Assembly: GCF_000717185.1 (NCBI RefSeq)
Contig: NZ_JNYE01000031.1
Location: 1 to 64,000, forward strand
From: Kitasatospora phosalacinea
Lineage (GTDB): Bacteria; Actinomycetota; Actinomycetes; Streptomycetales; Streptomycetaceae
Direction: 5' to 3'
DNA: 64,000 nt
Within the stretch, counting starts at the first letter, position 1; the number at the start of each line of letters is the position of its first letter. The notes beneath the pieces are model-generated. The model worked only from the letters and a program-made list of their open reading frames with translations, was not told the DNA's origin and made no database searches. Both the position numbers and the translations under genes were made by a program. Shown piece by piece: positions 8,918 through 18,044 of this stretch.

Positions 8918-9829
8918 TCAGCGGACGGGGCGGCCCGCAGGTAGGGGCGCGGTGTCGGCGGCGGGCGGAGTGCCGTCGGCGGTGGCGGTGGAGAGGATCT
9001 GCCTCGTGGTGCGGGAAGCGGCCGCGGCCACCCGCTGCGCGGTGGTGGTCGTGGCGGCGGGCGGCGCGCTGACCTGGGCGGGCTGCTCGGGTGCCGGCGG
9101 ATCGAGCTGTTCCAGGTCGGCGAGGAGGCGCTCGTCCATCCAGCGCCTCTCCCGGGTGACCGAGCGTGTGGAGGTGAGGGCGTCGGCGAGCGCATCGGTG
9201 ATCACAGTGGGCGCGCCGGCGCTCACCCTGGCCTGCCAGTAGGGCGACTGCCCGCCCCGGCCGCGGGGCCCGACCTCGATGCGGATGTGGGGGTCGTCCA
9301 GGTCGAGCGGGTCGCCGGGCGGGTCGACGCGCACCCGGACCCGGGCGAGGCGGTCGGGCGACTCCACCTCCAGGGCGCCGTCGCGGTAGACGCTGCGCCA
9401 GTTCGCGTCCCCCAGGACGCCCAACAGGTAGCGGCGGTCGGCGGGCGGTCGTAGGGCGGCGTGCACCGGGCCGGGCCACAGGGAGCCGGAGCGGGTGAAG
9501 TAGGTGATCTTGTCCATGAGGTCCGAGACGATCTCGGTCGGGGTCTGCGGGGAGAGGCTGACCATCCACGCGGTGGGGCCGAGCGGCTCGCGGACAGCGC
9601 TGATGCGCCACCAGACCTCTGGTCCGCTGCGGACCTCGCCCAGCCAGAACCGGTGATCGGGGCTCCAGGTGAGGTACGAGCCCAGGTCCCGGCTGTCGCT
9701 GCTCCTCCAGGCGCAGTCGCTGGCGAGCCAGTCGAAGGGCAGGAGGTCGGGGTCCGGGCCGGCCAGGTAGGCGGGGCGCACGAAGACGATGCCGCCTTCG
9801 TGGTCGGGTATGGGTGGGGTGTCGGGGAT
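8918..9829 (-). CDS. DUF317 protein
   Basis: About 303 residues if started at the ATC at 9829; a longer reading from a GTG at 9922 would overlap the upstream gene. Typical features: VRPAYLAGPD near the start, SPDHRFWLG, WWRISAV, then SPYWQARVSAGAPT (second DUF317 unit). The C-terminal tail reads TRQILSTAT, then a Pro/Ala run ending GRPVR, which fits the shared tail described in the findings. Ribosome-site support for 9829 is weak (GGA only), so the start is uncertain. Confidence 0.65.
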   Translation of the reverse strand: MPDTPPIPDHEGGIVFVRPAYLAGPDPDLLPFDWLASDCAWRSSDSRDLGSYLTWSPDHRFWLGEVRSGPEVWWRISAVREPLGPTAWMVSLSPQTPTEIVSDLMDKITYFTRSGSLWPGPVHAALRPPADRRYLLGVLGDANWRSVYRDGALEVESPDRLARVRVRVDPPGDPLDLDDPHIRIEVGPRGRGGQSPYWQARVSAGAPTVITDALADALTSTRSVTRERRWMDERLLADLEQLDPPAPEQPAQVSAPPAATTTTAQRVAAAASRTTRQILSTATADGTPPAADTAPLPAGRPVR

Positions 9830-9875
9830 GGGTGGGGTCCGTTCGTGGTCGGGCGGACAGGGGCGGTGCCATAGG

Positions 9876-12062
9876 TCAGCGCGGGCGGCCCCGGCGCGGG
9901 ACGTGGTGCGGTTCGGGCACACCGGCAGCGCTAACCCGGACCGTGTCGGCTTCCAGAGAGCGGTGGCGGGCGGCCGTGGCGCGGCCGATGCCTACGAAGG
10001 CCGCCGGGCGCGGCTTCAGAGGGGCGCAGGTCAGGTCCGCCGCGTGTTCGACGGGGAGTTGACGGGCGAGCCGGGCGACCGGTGCGGTGCGGACCAGGGC
10101 GGTGGCGAGGGCACGTCGCAGCGACCGGGGCACCCGGTCGGTCATCTCGATGGTCCACCCCGCCTGCACGCCCGGGCTGATGTCGCCTGCGGTGACCAGC
10201 CAGCCGGGAGCGTGGCCCTGGGCGTGTACGAGGTTGCTGGTGCGGTCGACCATGGCCGTCCCGCCGTCGGGCGAGGTCCAGAAGGCGTGGCCGGCCACGT
10301 TGTCCTCGCTCCAGCCGGCCTCGGCCAGGGGCTCCAGGCCGCCGGAGGGCGTGGAGTAGCGCAGGTCGGCCGGTGCGGTGGCGTAGGTGGTGGCGAGTGC
10401 CTGGTGAACGGCGGTGGTGATCTCCGCGGGAGTCCGTTCGTCGGCGCAGAGCACCCACAGCGGCAGATTGGTCGACGGGTCGGTGTAGACCGTGAGCCAC
10501 TCCGCGCCGGCGACCCTGGCCACCTCGGTGGTGCTGATGCGGCCGCAGGGGCTGACGTACCTGACGTCCCTGGTGAACGGGGTCGCGGCGAGCGTCCATC
10601 CGGCGGCCAGCAGCGGCGCGGCGGGGGTGGCGGCTGCGAGGTGTCCGGGGCCGGCGAGGTGGCCGGGAGCCGCTTCGACCAGCGGGGCCGGCCGGGGCAT
10701 GCCCGGGGCGAACAGGCCGGCGGCCTTCGCGCCGGCAGCGGTGAAACGGCGGTAGATCTCATCGTGCGCGGGCCACTCGATGTGGTCCGGCAGGTCCTCC
10801 CAACACACGCTCTCGCCGTCCGGGATGCTGCGGCTGGCGATCAGCTGGTCGTAGAACCCCTCCGACACCCCGGGGGCTTCGACGCAGGTGATCACGTGAG
10901 CGGCGACGGTGCCTGCCGCCGCGTACAGGTCCTCGTTGGTGAAGCACAGGCTCTCCAGCGGCACAGCCGGCACCGCTCCGTCCACGACGCGATCCCACAC
11001 CGGCCGGTTGACCAGACCCTCCGGGTTGAACATGCCGTGGCAGTGGGCGTCGGCGTCCGCATCGCTCAAGCCGAGCAGACGGTGGACGTACCGCGAGGAG
11101 TCCACGACCAGGTCGAGGGCGAGCATCACCCCCAGCAGCCGCTGCTCCTCGGGGAGTTCACCCCAGCTGGTGGCCGCTCCGGGCCCTTGCAGCGTGCTGG
11201 GCAAGACCTGGTCGGCCAGCACCTCCATGGCGTCATCGACCCTCACACCTTGGTCCGCGAAGGCGAGCAGGGAGGAGAGCGTCTGCGCGGTGGCGAGGTC
11301 GAGGTCGTGGTCGGTGTAGGCCGGCGGGAGCGGCACGAGGCCGTCCTCGGTCATGGCGAGCCCGGCGTGCGCGAGCAGGCGCTCGTCCATCCCGTCGCCG
11401 TCGCGCCGCAGCGGAGCCGGGTCGGTGAGCGCGCGGACGAACGCGTCGGTGACCAGCGCGGGGGTGCCCGCGGTGAACAGGGCCTGCCAGTACGGTTCGC
11501 CGGCGTTCTCGGGGCCCGCTTCGATCGCCAGCGCGCAGTGCCCCATGAGGTCGAGGGGGTCGGAGTTGCGGCGCAGGCTGGCGCGGGCGAGGTAGTCGGG
11601 GGACTCGACGCGCCGGACGCCGCCGACCGGGGCTCCCTCGCGCCAGCCCGCGGCGACGAGGGCGTTCAGGGCGGCGTCGCCCGCGAACTGGCCCTCCTTC
11701 AGGGCCGGGTGGTGCTCTCCCGTCCAGTCGGTGTCGGGCAGCGCGACGATGAGGGACTCGGTCACGGCGGTGACGAGTTCCTCGGGCGTGTTCTCGGAGA
11801 AGCCGGCCATCCACTGGGGCGGGCCGAGGGGCTCGTGGGCGGCCGTGATGCGCCAGCGGGCGCCGGGATCGAGTTGGCCCGAGGCGATGCGGAAGCGGTG
11901 GTCGGGGCTGGAGGTGAAGCTCTGGCCGAGGACCTGGTTGTGGTCGTGCTGCCAGTGGAAGGCGAGGACGTGGCGGGCGATGGGGTCGGACTGGCGGCCA
12001 GGGCCGGCGAGGTGCCGGGCGGCGATGTCGAGGTGGGTGTCCGGATTGGGTGCGGAAGAGAT
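9876..12062 (-). CDS. Long DUF317 protein with inserted central region
   Basis: 728 residues if started at ATC 12062. The stretch 12062-11811 encodes clear DUF317 sequence (ARHLAGPGRQ, SPDHRFRIASG, ARWRITAAHEPLGPP). The only start codon of ATG/GTG/TTG type in the frame is the ATG at 11810, which would cut this domain, and an in-frame TGA lies at 12084-12086. AAAGG sits 10 bases before the ATC. DUF317 units recur near residues 150-180 and 470-690. Between them is a ~230-residue non-DUF317 helical region (LDLVVDSSRYVHRLLG, then IEWPAHDEIYRRF). The tail contains TVRVSAAG and ends RRGRPR. Confidence 0.7.
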   Translation of the reverse strand: MSSAPNPDTHLDIAARHLAGPGRQSDPIARHVLAFHWQHDHNQVLGQSFTSSPDHRFRIASGQLDPGARWRITAAHEPLGPPQWMAGFSENTPEELVTAVTESLIVALPDTDWTGEHHPALKEGQFAGDAALNALVAAGWREGAPVGGVRRVESPDYLARASLRRNSDPLDLMGHCALAIEAGPENAGEPYWQALFTAGTPALVTDAFVRALTDPAPLRRDGDGMDERLLAHAGLAMTEDGLVPLPPAYTDHDLDLATAQTLSSLLAFADQGVRVDDAMEVLADQVLPSTLQGPGAATSWGELPEEQRLLGVMLALDLVVDSSRYVHRLLGLSDADADAHCHGMFNPEGLVNRPVWDRVVDGAVPAVPLESLCFTNEDLYAAAGTVAAHVITCVEAPGVSEGFYDQLIASRSIPDGESVCWEDLPDHIEWPAHDEIYRRFTAAGAKAAGLFAPGMPRPAPLVEAAPGHLAGPGHLAAATPAAPLLAAGWTLAATPFTRDVRYVSPCGRISTTEVARVAGAEWLTVYTDPSTNLPLWVLCADERTPAEITTAVHQALATTYATAPADLRYSTPSGGLEPLAEAGWSEDNVAGHAFWTSPDGGTAMVDRTSNLVHAQGHAPGWLVTAGDISPGVQAGWTIEMTDRVPRSLRRALATALVRTAPVARLARQLPVEHAADLTCAPLKPRPAAFVGIGRATAARHRSLEADTVRVSAAGVPEPHHVPRRGRPR

Positions 12063-12083
12063 CGGAAGGACGCCTTTCGGGGT

Positions 12084-12992
12084 TCAGCGGTGGCGGCGTT
12101 CACCGCCGGGCGGTGCGGGATCGGTGGAGGCGGGAGCGGGCGGGATACCGCTGGAGGGTCGGTGGTGGCCGTGGGCGGTGGCGGCGGAGCAGCGGGTGGG
12201 GCGTGCCTCGATGCGGACCTGGGGCACGTGGGCTGCCGGGACCTGCCCGCGCAGGCGCTCGGCCGGCTGCGGTTCGACGAGCTCGTTGAGCGCAGCGACC
12301 ACGAGCGCGGCCGGGCACCCGGCGCTGAACTCGGCCTTCCACCGCAGCTGTTCGTAACCGCGCGGCCCGCCCCAGAGGACGGCGCCGGGCACAGCGGCGG
12401 TGGAGCCGGTGACCTGGACGGGCAGGTGGATGCCGCCGGTCCCGTCCGGGCGGGTGAAGCGGTTGCCCAGTTCCGTCCGCCACGGAGGGTTGGCCTCCAG
12501 GTGGGCGAGGCGCGTGGCCGCGCCCGGGGAGTCCTCGTCCCGCAGCAGGGCGTCCGGGGGGCTGTCGGGCGCGAAGGTGCGCTGGCCGGTGTCCTGCAGG
12601 GCGAGGCGGACGGCCGAGTCCAGGGAGTGCCCTCCCCACAGCAGGTCGTCGCGGCGGGACTGCGCGGGGGAGTCGAGCGTGGAGGTGAGGTGGTCGGCGA
12701 CGGCCATCACGATCTCCACCGGGGTGCGGTGGCAGAACCGGGCCTGCCAGTGGAGTTCACCGACCGGGGAGGTGTAGGCGGCGATGGTCCAGCGGGGCCG
12801 GTCGCCGTCGGCCTCGTGGTCCAGCTCGATTCGGGCGGTCTGCTGTTCGTGGACGGCGAGAGTGCTCTCGTCGCGGGGCCGCCAGCGCTGCCAGGTCTCG
12901 TTCTCCTCGAAGAACTGCGCGAGCGCGGCATCGGGATCGCCGGGGCCGGCCAGGTGGCCGGGGGTGACGATGACGGGGGTGTCGGGGTTCAG
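12084..12992 (-). CDS. DUF317 protein
   Basis: 302 residues from a CTG at 12992 with GGAG 7 bases upstream. The first candidate of normal type (GTG 12719) lies inside the conserved domain. Reads VIVTPGHLAGPGDPD, then ELHWQARFCHRTPVEIVMAV, and a second unit LRWKAEFSAGCPAALVVAAL. The tail is His/Pro/Arg-rich, ending GGERRHR. It ends directly before the next DUF317 gene. Confidence 0.7.
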   Translation of the reverse strand: MNPDTPVIVTPGHLAGPGDPDAALAQFFEENETWQRWRPRDESTLAVHEQQTARIELDHEADGDRPRWTIAAYTSPVGELHWQARFCHRTPVEIVMAVADHLTSTLDSPAQSRRDDLLWGGHSLDSAVRLALQDTGQRTFAPDSPPDALLRDEDSPGAATRLAHLEANPPWRTELGNRFTRPDGTGGIHLPVQVTGSTAAVPGAVLWGGPRGYEQLRWKAEFSAGCPAALVVAALNELVEPQPAERLRGQVPAAHVPQVRIEARPTRCSAATAHGHHRPSSGIPPAPASTDPAPPGGERRHR

Positions 12993-13040
12993 GCGGGGCT
13001 CCGTACTACGAGGGCGGGTGGGGAGGTCGCGCGGCGCCCT

Positions 13041-13658
13041 TCAGCGACGCGCCGGGGCCGTGGTCGAAGACGCCGCGGCCTGGACAGCGGGCGTGCTCGG
13101 GTCCGGGGCCGGCCTTGCGGCGGGGCCGGACGGGAGCACGCGGCTGACCGTGCGGGCCGCGGCGGAGCGCTCTAACACCCCTGGTGGGACGGGGGTTTCG
13201 AGGTGGCGCTGCAGCAGCTCGCTGGCGGCCGTGAGGGACACGCGGGCGCCCTCGAACGCCTGCCGCAGGTGCTCGACGGCCTCGGCCCGGCCGGGGCCGT
13301 CGGCGTGGACGGCGAGGTTCTCGGCCTGTTCGAGCACCGAGCCCAGGGCACGCATCATGGTGCGGCGAGTGATGGCGAGCAGGTCGGCCTGGACATCGTG
13401 GCCGCCCTGCCGCAGGAGGTCGATGCCGATGCTGGTGGGCTCGATCGGCTTGGTCAGCAGGCTGACGTGATCGTCGGCCAGGTCCGAGTCCCAGCCGGTG
13501 GTCCTGTACTCGGCCAGGCTGTCGGCGAGTTCGCCGGTGACCTCCGCGAGGGCCTTGGTGGCGAGGTAGAGGGTGAGGTCGCCCTCGTCGTCGGGGACGC
13601 GGTCGTGGGGGTAGGCGGCGCGCAGGGACTGCAGCTCACCCGGGGTGTAGATGCTCAA
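13041..13658 (-). CDS. Small helical protein with shared tail
   Basis: 205 residues from TTG 13658 (GAGAGG upstream). Mostly amphipathic helices, e.g. LATKALAEVTGELADSLAEY and ALGSVLEQAENLAVHADG. It resembles in character, not in clear sequence, the helical proteins at 37629-40750. C-terminal tail: ARTVSRVLPSGPA, then Pro/Ala-rich to APARR. No known domain recognised. Confidence 0.6.
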   Translation of the reverse strand: MSIYTPGELQSLRAAYPHDRVPDDEGDLTLYLATKALAEVTGELADSLAEYRTTGWDSDLADDHVSLLTKPIEPTSIGIDLLRQGGHDVQADLLAITRRTMMRALGSVLEQAENLAVHADGPGRAEAVEHLRQAFEGARVSLTAASELLQRHLETPVPPGVLERSAAARTVSRVLPSGPAARPAPDPSTPAVQAAASSTTAPARR

Positions 13659-13669
13659 CGGGCAGCCTC

Positions 13670-14151
13670 TCAGCGGTGGGGGACAGGGTGGGGCGCGGCC
13701 GGGCCGACGGTGCTCGGCGCCGGCGCGCTGAGGATGCTCTTGGGGCCGCTGCCGGCCGCGGCGAGTGCGGGGCTCGCTCCGGCGGCGGCCTCGGCCCGCC
13801 CGCTGGTGGCGGTGGCGACGGGAACGGCCGTCAGTCGGGCCTTCACCTGCTCGGTGAGTCCGCCGGAGTTGCGCAGCAGCGGCTCTGGGCTGGCGACGGC
13901 GGAGGTGAAGGCGAGCAGCACCCGCTGTGGGACGTTGGCGGTGAACCGCGCGGTCCACGAGGTGGACGGCTCGTCCGTCGCGCAGGTGACCTTCAGGTAC
14001 GGGGCGCGCCAGGGCCCGTCCTGGGACAGACGTGCTCCGCGTCGGGGTTGTCGTGGTGCGGCCAGCCGCGCCCGGCGGTCAGGACGTGCAGGGCCCGTCG
14101 GGCGTCGGCCGGGTCGCCGGGACCTTCCACGCAGTGCCCGGCGACGGACAG
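13670..14151 (-). pseudogene. Frameshifted single-unit DUF317 gene
   Basis: From a CTG at 14151 the frame reads LSVAGHCVEGPGDPAD and GWPHHDNPDAEHV, a DUF317 N-terminus. Near 14025 homology moves to another frame: DGPWRAPYLKVTCATDE, TSWTARFTANVPQRVLLAF, ending in a shared-type tail (PKSILSAPAPS … HPVPHR) at 13670. A one- or two-base indel around 14020-14035 separates the halves. Restored length about 160 residues. Confidence 0.6.
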
Positions 14152-14351
14152 CGGCCCACCGTCCGCCCGCCCGCCGCTCAACAGGCTTCCCTGCACGGGG
14201 TGTTCACGGCAGCCGGTCGGCCGTACGTGCTGTTCATCGAGTGCTCCCTCGGGGCGGGCATGGTCGGGGATCGGGATAGGGGTGCTGCGCGCGGGCGGGG
14301 CGCCCGGGTGACGGGCCGCGGGCTTCGCGGTCCGCCACCCGGGCCTGGGCG

Positions 14352-15236
14352 CTACGGGAGATCGGCCCGCTCGGACCTGAGGACCGCGACGGCCTCCTGG
14401 GCGCGGCGGGTGCTGATACCGAATCCGCGGGCCCGGACCGCGGCCGAGACGGTGCGGATGTTGACGGGGCTGCCCTCGGGCAGGTCCTCGCGGGCGATCC
14501 GCAGGACGCTCTCCAGCGGGGCGCCCTTGACCCGCTTGCGCGGGGTGCGCGAGGCGGGCTCGGCCGGCCGCTCGTCCGAGGCCGGGGCCGCCTCGTCCAC
14601 GTCGTCGGGGAGCACGGCGGCCACCGGGCACGGGACGGCCTCGGCGCGCAGGAGTTCCTCGTCCTCGTCCTCGACGAGCGGCCGGCAGGCGGCGGCGACC
14701 AGGTGGGCCGGGATGGTGTCGGAGAACCGGACCTGCCAGCGCTCGCCGCCCTCGTCCAGGCCCCACAGGATCCAGGCGAGTACGGAGTCGCGGAAGGACC
14801 GCTCCAGGCCGAAGCTGCGTCGGCGCCAGTTGTTCTCGGGCAGGCACGCGGAGGCGCTCTCGGCGCGCGGGCCGCGCAGGGCCCGCTGCTGGTCGCGGGG
14901 GTTCGGCTCGGCCAGGTCGCGGGCGAGCGCGCACAGGAGCGACTCGAACACCGCGTCGGGCGTGGCGGCGCCGAACTCCGCGCGCCACAGCACGTCTCCG
15001 GCGGCGCTGGCGTAGGCGGTCACGGTCACCGCCGGCTCCCAGGTGGCGCCGGGGTCGTCCTCGATGCGCACCCGCTGGCACGGGCTGACGACGACGTCAC
15101 GGCCGCCGTCCAGGTGGTGCAGCGACCAGTTGCTCGCGCACCAGCCGGGGCAGCCGTCGCAGCCGCAGCCGCCGTCGGCCGAACCGGAGCCGGGCCCGGA
15201 GGCGGAGGTGGGGGCGGGGGAACAGGGGGAAGGCAG
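14352..15236 (-). CDS. DUF317-like protein with Cys-rich start and C-terminal winged-helix-like region
   Basis: 294 residues from CTG 15236 with AAGGAG 7 bases upstream. Cys-rich opening (CGCDGCPGWCASN) may bind zinc. It then carries LWRAEFGAATPDAVFESLL, a DUF317-type unit, and a second unit (RWQVRFSDTIPAHLVAAAC). The last 65 residues (LESVLRIAREDLPEGS … VSAAVRARGFGIS, TRRAQEAVAVL) look like a winged-helix DNA-binding end. It lacks the shared tail, unlike other DUF317 proteins here, and may be the block's regulator. Confidence 0.6.
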   Translation of the reverse strand: MPSPCSPAPTSASGPGSGSADGGCGCDGCPGWCASNWSLHHLDGGRDVVVSPCQRVRIEDDPGATWEPAVTVTAYASAAGDVLWRAEFGAATPDAVFESLLCALARDLAEPNPRDQQRALRGPRAESASACLPENNWRRRSFGLERSFRDSVLAWILWGLDEGGERWQVRFSDTIPAHLVAAACRPLVEDEDEELLRAEAVPCPVAAVLPDDVDEAAPASDERPAEPASRTPRKRVKGAPLESVLRIAREDLPEGSPVNIRTVSAAVRARGFGISTRRAQEAVAVLRSERADLP

Positions 15237-15283
15237 GGTGAATCTCCTTGCGATGGAGGGTGGTTGGGGTGGTGGACGTACGG

Positions 15284-16033
15284 CTACGCGGGGTCGGCCT
15301 CGGCGAGGCTCTGCCGGGCCTCGGCCAGACGGCGCTCGGCGACGTCCGCGTAGTGGTCGGTGAACTCGATGCCGAGGAAGGAGCGGCCCTCCAGCAGGGC
15401 GGCGACCCCGGTGGAGCCGGACCCTGCGGTGAAGTCGAGGACCCGGCCGCCGGGCGGGCAGATCTTCACCAGCTCGCGCATCATGCCGAGCGGCTTCTGG
15501 GTGATGTGCTCGCGGCTGGAGCCCTTGGGCTGGCTGCCCTCCAGCAGTCCGCGCAGGTAGACCGGGTGCCGGTCGCCGTCCATCGCGCCCTTGGAGCCCC
15601 AGGCCACGAACTCGCAGTGCTGGGTGAAGCGGCCCTTCTGCGGGCGGGCGGCGGGCTTGTACCAGGGCACGATGCCGCGCCACAGCCAGCCGCCGGCCTG
15701 CAGCGCGTCGGTGGTGGTCGGCAGCTGCCGCCAGTCCGCGAAGACGGCCACAGTGCCGCCGTCGACGGTCAGCCGGTACGCCTCGGCGAGCAGCTGGGAC
15801 AGCCAGAAGCCGTAGCTGCGCTGGTCCTTGTGCTCGCCGGGGAAGTCCGGCAGCACGACCTTCACGCCGCTGGTGTACTTCTCGCGGGCACTGCGGCCGG
15901 TGCGTTCCTGGGTGGTGCGGCCACCGCTGTTGTACGGGGGGTCGCAGATCACGCAGTCGACCGTGCGGCTGGGCAGCTCGGTCAGCCGGGTCAGCGCGTC
16001 GCCCCGCAGGAGGGTGTAGTCGGGTTCGGTCAA
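15284..16033 (-). CDS. Orphan DNA methyltransferase (N4/N6, beta type)
   Basis: 249 residues from TTG 16033 (GAGGA upstream). Motif IV DPPYNSGG near residue 32 precedes motif I DFTAGSGSTGVAAL near residue 203, the permuted (beta-type) order. DPPY is compatible with N6-adenine or N4-cytosine methylation. No restriction endonuclease is beside it, so it probably serves protection or regulation on the element. It is the first gene of the leftward block, next to the divergent control region. Confidence 0.85.
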   Translation of the reverse strand: MTEPDYTLLRGDALTRLTELPSRTVDCVICDPPYNSGGRTTQERTGRSAREKYTSGVKVVLPDFPGEHKDQRSYGFWLSQLLAEAYRLTVDGGTVAVFADWRQLPTTTDALQAGGWLWRGIVPWYKPAARPQKGRFTQHCEFVAWGSKGAMDGDRHPVYLRGLLEGSQPKGSSREHITQKPLGMMRELVKICPPGGRVLDFTAGSGSTGVAALLEGRSFLGIEFTDHYADVAERRLAEARQSLAEADPA

Positions 16034-16523
16034 GTGGTCATGTCCTCGCAGGGGTTGGGGGTGCCGCCGGTCGGCGGGGCGCGGCCGCGCACTGTCGCGC
16101 GGGCCGGCCGAAGGCCCGGTGGGCGGGGGAGGTGGGGAGGACCCGCCGCGTTCCTCGCCGCTGGGCCTGAACATGAACGTAGGCGACCGGATATCTCCCG
16201 GGCAAGGAATTCGAGAAGGCCGGCGGAAATCCGTGAATTCCTTGCCCGGGGGATATCCGGTCGCCTAGCGTCTTGCTTGTCGCCAGGAGCACCGACCAGC
16301 TGACCTGTACCGATGGAAGCGGGAACTTCCTTCGAGTGCAGGCGGATCGGAGGCCCGGCCGATTCCATCACACCCCCGACAGCGCACGCATGCCCTTGGA
16401 CGAGTCTGCCCGCGCTGCCGTCACACGATCGGAGATACCCGTGCCGGGAATCCCCCTGCCCGATTTCTGGACCGCCCGCGACCCGGGCCCGCGCCGAGGA
16501 GGTCGGCGCCGCCGGCGGCGCCG
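16034..16523. promoter_or_regulatory. Divergent control region between the two operons
   Basis: 490 bp separating the leftward methyltransferase block and the rightward conjugation block. It holds the large inverted repeat 16180-16267. Downstream of this is a lower-GC stretch (16268-16440) that should carry the rightward promoter, but no confident -35/-10 pair could be picked. A possible short leader reading frame lies at its right end. Confidence 0.5.
16180..16267. repeat. Large inverted repeat, 33-bp arms (IR1)
   Basis: Arms 16180-16212 and 16235-16267 are reverse complements with a single mismatch; the spacer is 22 bp. Each arm contains GGATATC, a C-rich TCCCGGGCAAGGAATTC core and an outer TAGGCGACC. 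The inner half resembles the imperfect repeat at 43308-43368 (CCTTG … GGGAGAT). Position between divergent operons suggests an operator or cruciform-type regulator site; a partition or replication site is also possible. Confidence 0.85.
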
Positions 16524-16527
16524 GTGA
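16441..16527 (+). CDS. Possible 28-residue leader peptide
   Basis: GTG at 16441 with GGAG 6-7 bases upstream opens PGIPLPDFWTARDPGPR followed by an Arg-rich end. Its TGA overlaps the GTG start of the cell-wall hydrolase gene (GTGA at 16524). The hydrolase start has no good ribosome site of its own, so coupling through this leader is plausible. Very short; low certainty. Confidence 0.3.
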   Translation: MPGIPLPDFWTARDPGPRRGGRRRRRRR

Positions 16528-17639
16528 AGAAGGCCGCCGCCGCCCTCGCGGCCGGGATCCTGCTGGCCCCGCTCATCGTGGTCGTGCCGTTCGCGGCCGT
16601 GGCCGGGAACGCGGCGGCCGCCTGTCCGACCGCGGAGGCGCAGGGCGTGGACAGCGCCGCCGTCGAGGCGGCGGTCAAGCTGATCCTGGGCGGCGGATCT
16701 GGACCCACCGTCCCGGTGGAGGGCCTGGACCTGCCCACCACCCAGATCCCTATGGCCAAGGCGATCGTCGCCACCGGCATCGCCCTGCAGGTCCCGGCCC
16801 GCGGCCAGGTCATCGCCCTGGCCACCGCGATGCAGGAGTCCCGCCTGCGCAACCTCACCTACGGCGACCGCGACTCGTTGGGCCTGTTCCAGCAGCGCCC
16901 GTCCCAGGGCTGGGGCACCCCCGAGCAGGTCACCGACCCCGTCTACGCGAGCACCTCCTTCTACAAGGCGCTGCTGGCGGTGCCCGGTTGGCAGGAGCTG
17001 CCGCTCACCGTCGCCGCGCAGAAGGTCCAGCTCAGCGGCTTCCCCGACGCGTACGCGCAGTGGGAGCCGCTGGCCACCGCCCTCCAGCAGGCGATCGGCG
17101 CCTCGCTCGGCGCACCCGCCGCCGGCACCGCGCCGACGGCCGCCGCCTCGCCCGGCACGTGCACGCCGCCGGGTGCGGACACCGACTGGGGCGTGATCCC
17201 GCCCGGCACCCTGCCGGCGGGCTACCAGGTCCCCAGCGATGCGCCCCTACCCGTGCAGTCCGCGATCCGCTGGGCCCTCGGCCAGCTCAACACCCCCTAC
17301 CAGTGGGGCGGTTCCTGCACCAACAGCCACGGTGAGGACCCCATGGGCCGCTGCGACTGCAGCAGCCTCGTGATGCAGGCGTACCGGGCCGCGGGCGTCA
17401 ACACCCTCGACCGCGTCACCTACGACCAGGTCAAGCAGGGCACCGCCGTCCAGCCCTCCGACCTGCGCCCCGGCGACCTGCTGTTCACCGAGCCGGGCCC
17501 CAACGGCCCCGAACACGTCGGCATGTACATCGGCTCCGGCCTGGTGGTGAACGCCCCGCACACCGGCGACGTGGTCCGCATCGCCCAGTGGGACTCCTGG
17601 AAATCCGGCGTGATCGCCATCCGCCGCATCGTCCCCTGA
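16524..17639 (+). CDS. Secreted lytic transglycosylase-like/NlpC-P60 hydrolase of the conjugation apparatus
   Basis: 371 residues. Signal peptide or anchor in residues 8-33 (ILLAPLIVVVPFAAVAG). A lysozyme-like segment follows with ALATAMQESRLRNLTYG near 110, then SLGLFQQRPSQGWG. The C-terminal NlpC/P60 domain has the catalytic Cys in CDCSSLVMQAY near 275, His in EHVGMYIG near 333 and APHTG later. It would cut peptidoglycan to let the transfer machinery through (VirB1-like role). First structural gene of the rightward operon. Confidence 0.8.
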   Translation: MKKAAAALAAGILLAPLIVVVPFAAVAGNAAAACPTAEAQGVDSAAVEAAVKLILGGGSGPTVPVEGLDLPTTQIPMAKAIVATGIALQVPARGQVIALATAMQESRLRNLTYGDRDSLGLFQQRPSQGWGTPEQVTDPVYASTSFYKALLAVPGWQELPLTVAAQKVQLSGFPDAYAQWEPLATALQQAIGASLGAPAAGTAPTAAASPGTCTPPGADTDWGVIPPGTLPAGYQVPSDAPLPVQSAIRWALGQLNTPYQWGGSCTNSHGEDPMGRCDCSSLVMQAYRAAGVNTLDRVTYDQVKQGTAVQPSDLRPGDLLFTEPGPNGPEHVGMYIGSGLVVNAPHTGDVVRIAQWDSWKSGVIAIRRIVP

Positions 17640-17732
17640 CCTCCCCTCCCTCCCCCCTTTCCCCTTTTCCCCGTGCCGCAGCGGCGCGCCGCCCCGCGCC
17701 CCGGCACGCCCAAATCCCCCTTGGAGAAACGT

Positions 17733-18044
17733 TTGTCCATCCTTGCCGAGGCGGTCACCCACCTCGCCTACGACCCGGGCGTCACCCCGAGCGAAGGCGG
17801 CCTGCCGGGCCTGTCCGTCCTCAAGCAGGTCGTGAGCAGCATCAACCTGTTCGCGATCATCGCCACTGTCGGCGCGCTGGCCGTCGCCGGCGTCGTCTGG
17901 GCCTGGGGCCACCACACCGGCAGCCACGGCGCCGAGCAGAAAGGCAAGCAGGGCGTCCTGACGGCCGGTGGCGTCGCCCTGCTGCTCGGCGCGGCGAACG
18001 GCCTGGTCTCGTTCTTCTCCACGCTCGGCACGCAGGTCAAGTAA
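17733..18044 (+). CDS. Small two-helix membrane protein (DUF6112-like, VirB2-like size)
   Basis: 103 residues from TTG 17733 with GGAG 6 bases upstream. Two hydrophobic helices: INLFAIIATVGALAVAGVVW and VLTAGGVALLLGAANGLVSF. Size, topology and place between hydrolase and large membrane protein fit the pilin-like or core small membrane protein of actinobacterial T4SS clusters. DUF6112 membership is from memory of such clusters. Confidence 0.6.
   Translation: MSILAEAVTHLAYDPGVTPSEGGLPGLSVLKQVVSSINLFAIIATVGALAVAGVVWAWGHHTGSHGAEQKGKQGVLTAGGVALLLGAANGLVSFFSTLGTQVK

Noticed and set aside
9789-13175. 1128-codon open frame on the plus strand
   Set aside because: Gly/Val/Arg-rich shadow of the DUF317 genes on the minus strand; no domain, and the opposite strand has clear conserved motifs and G/C third positions.
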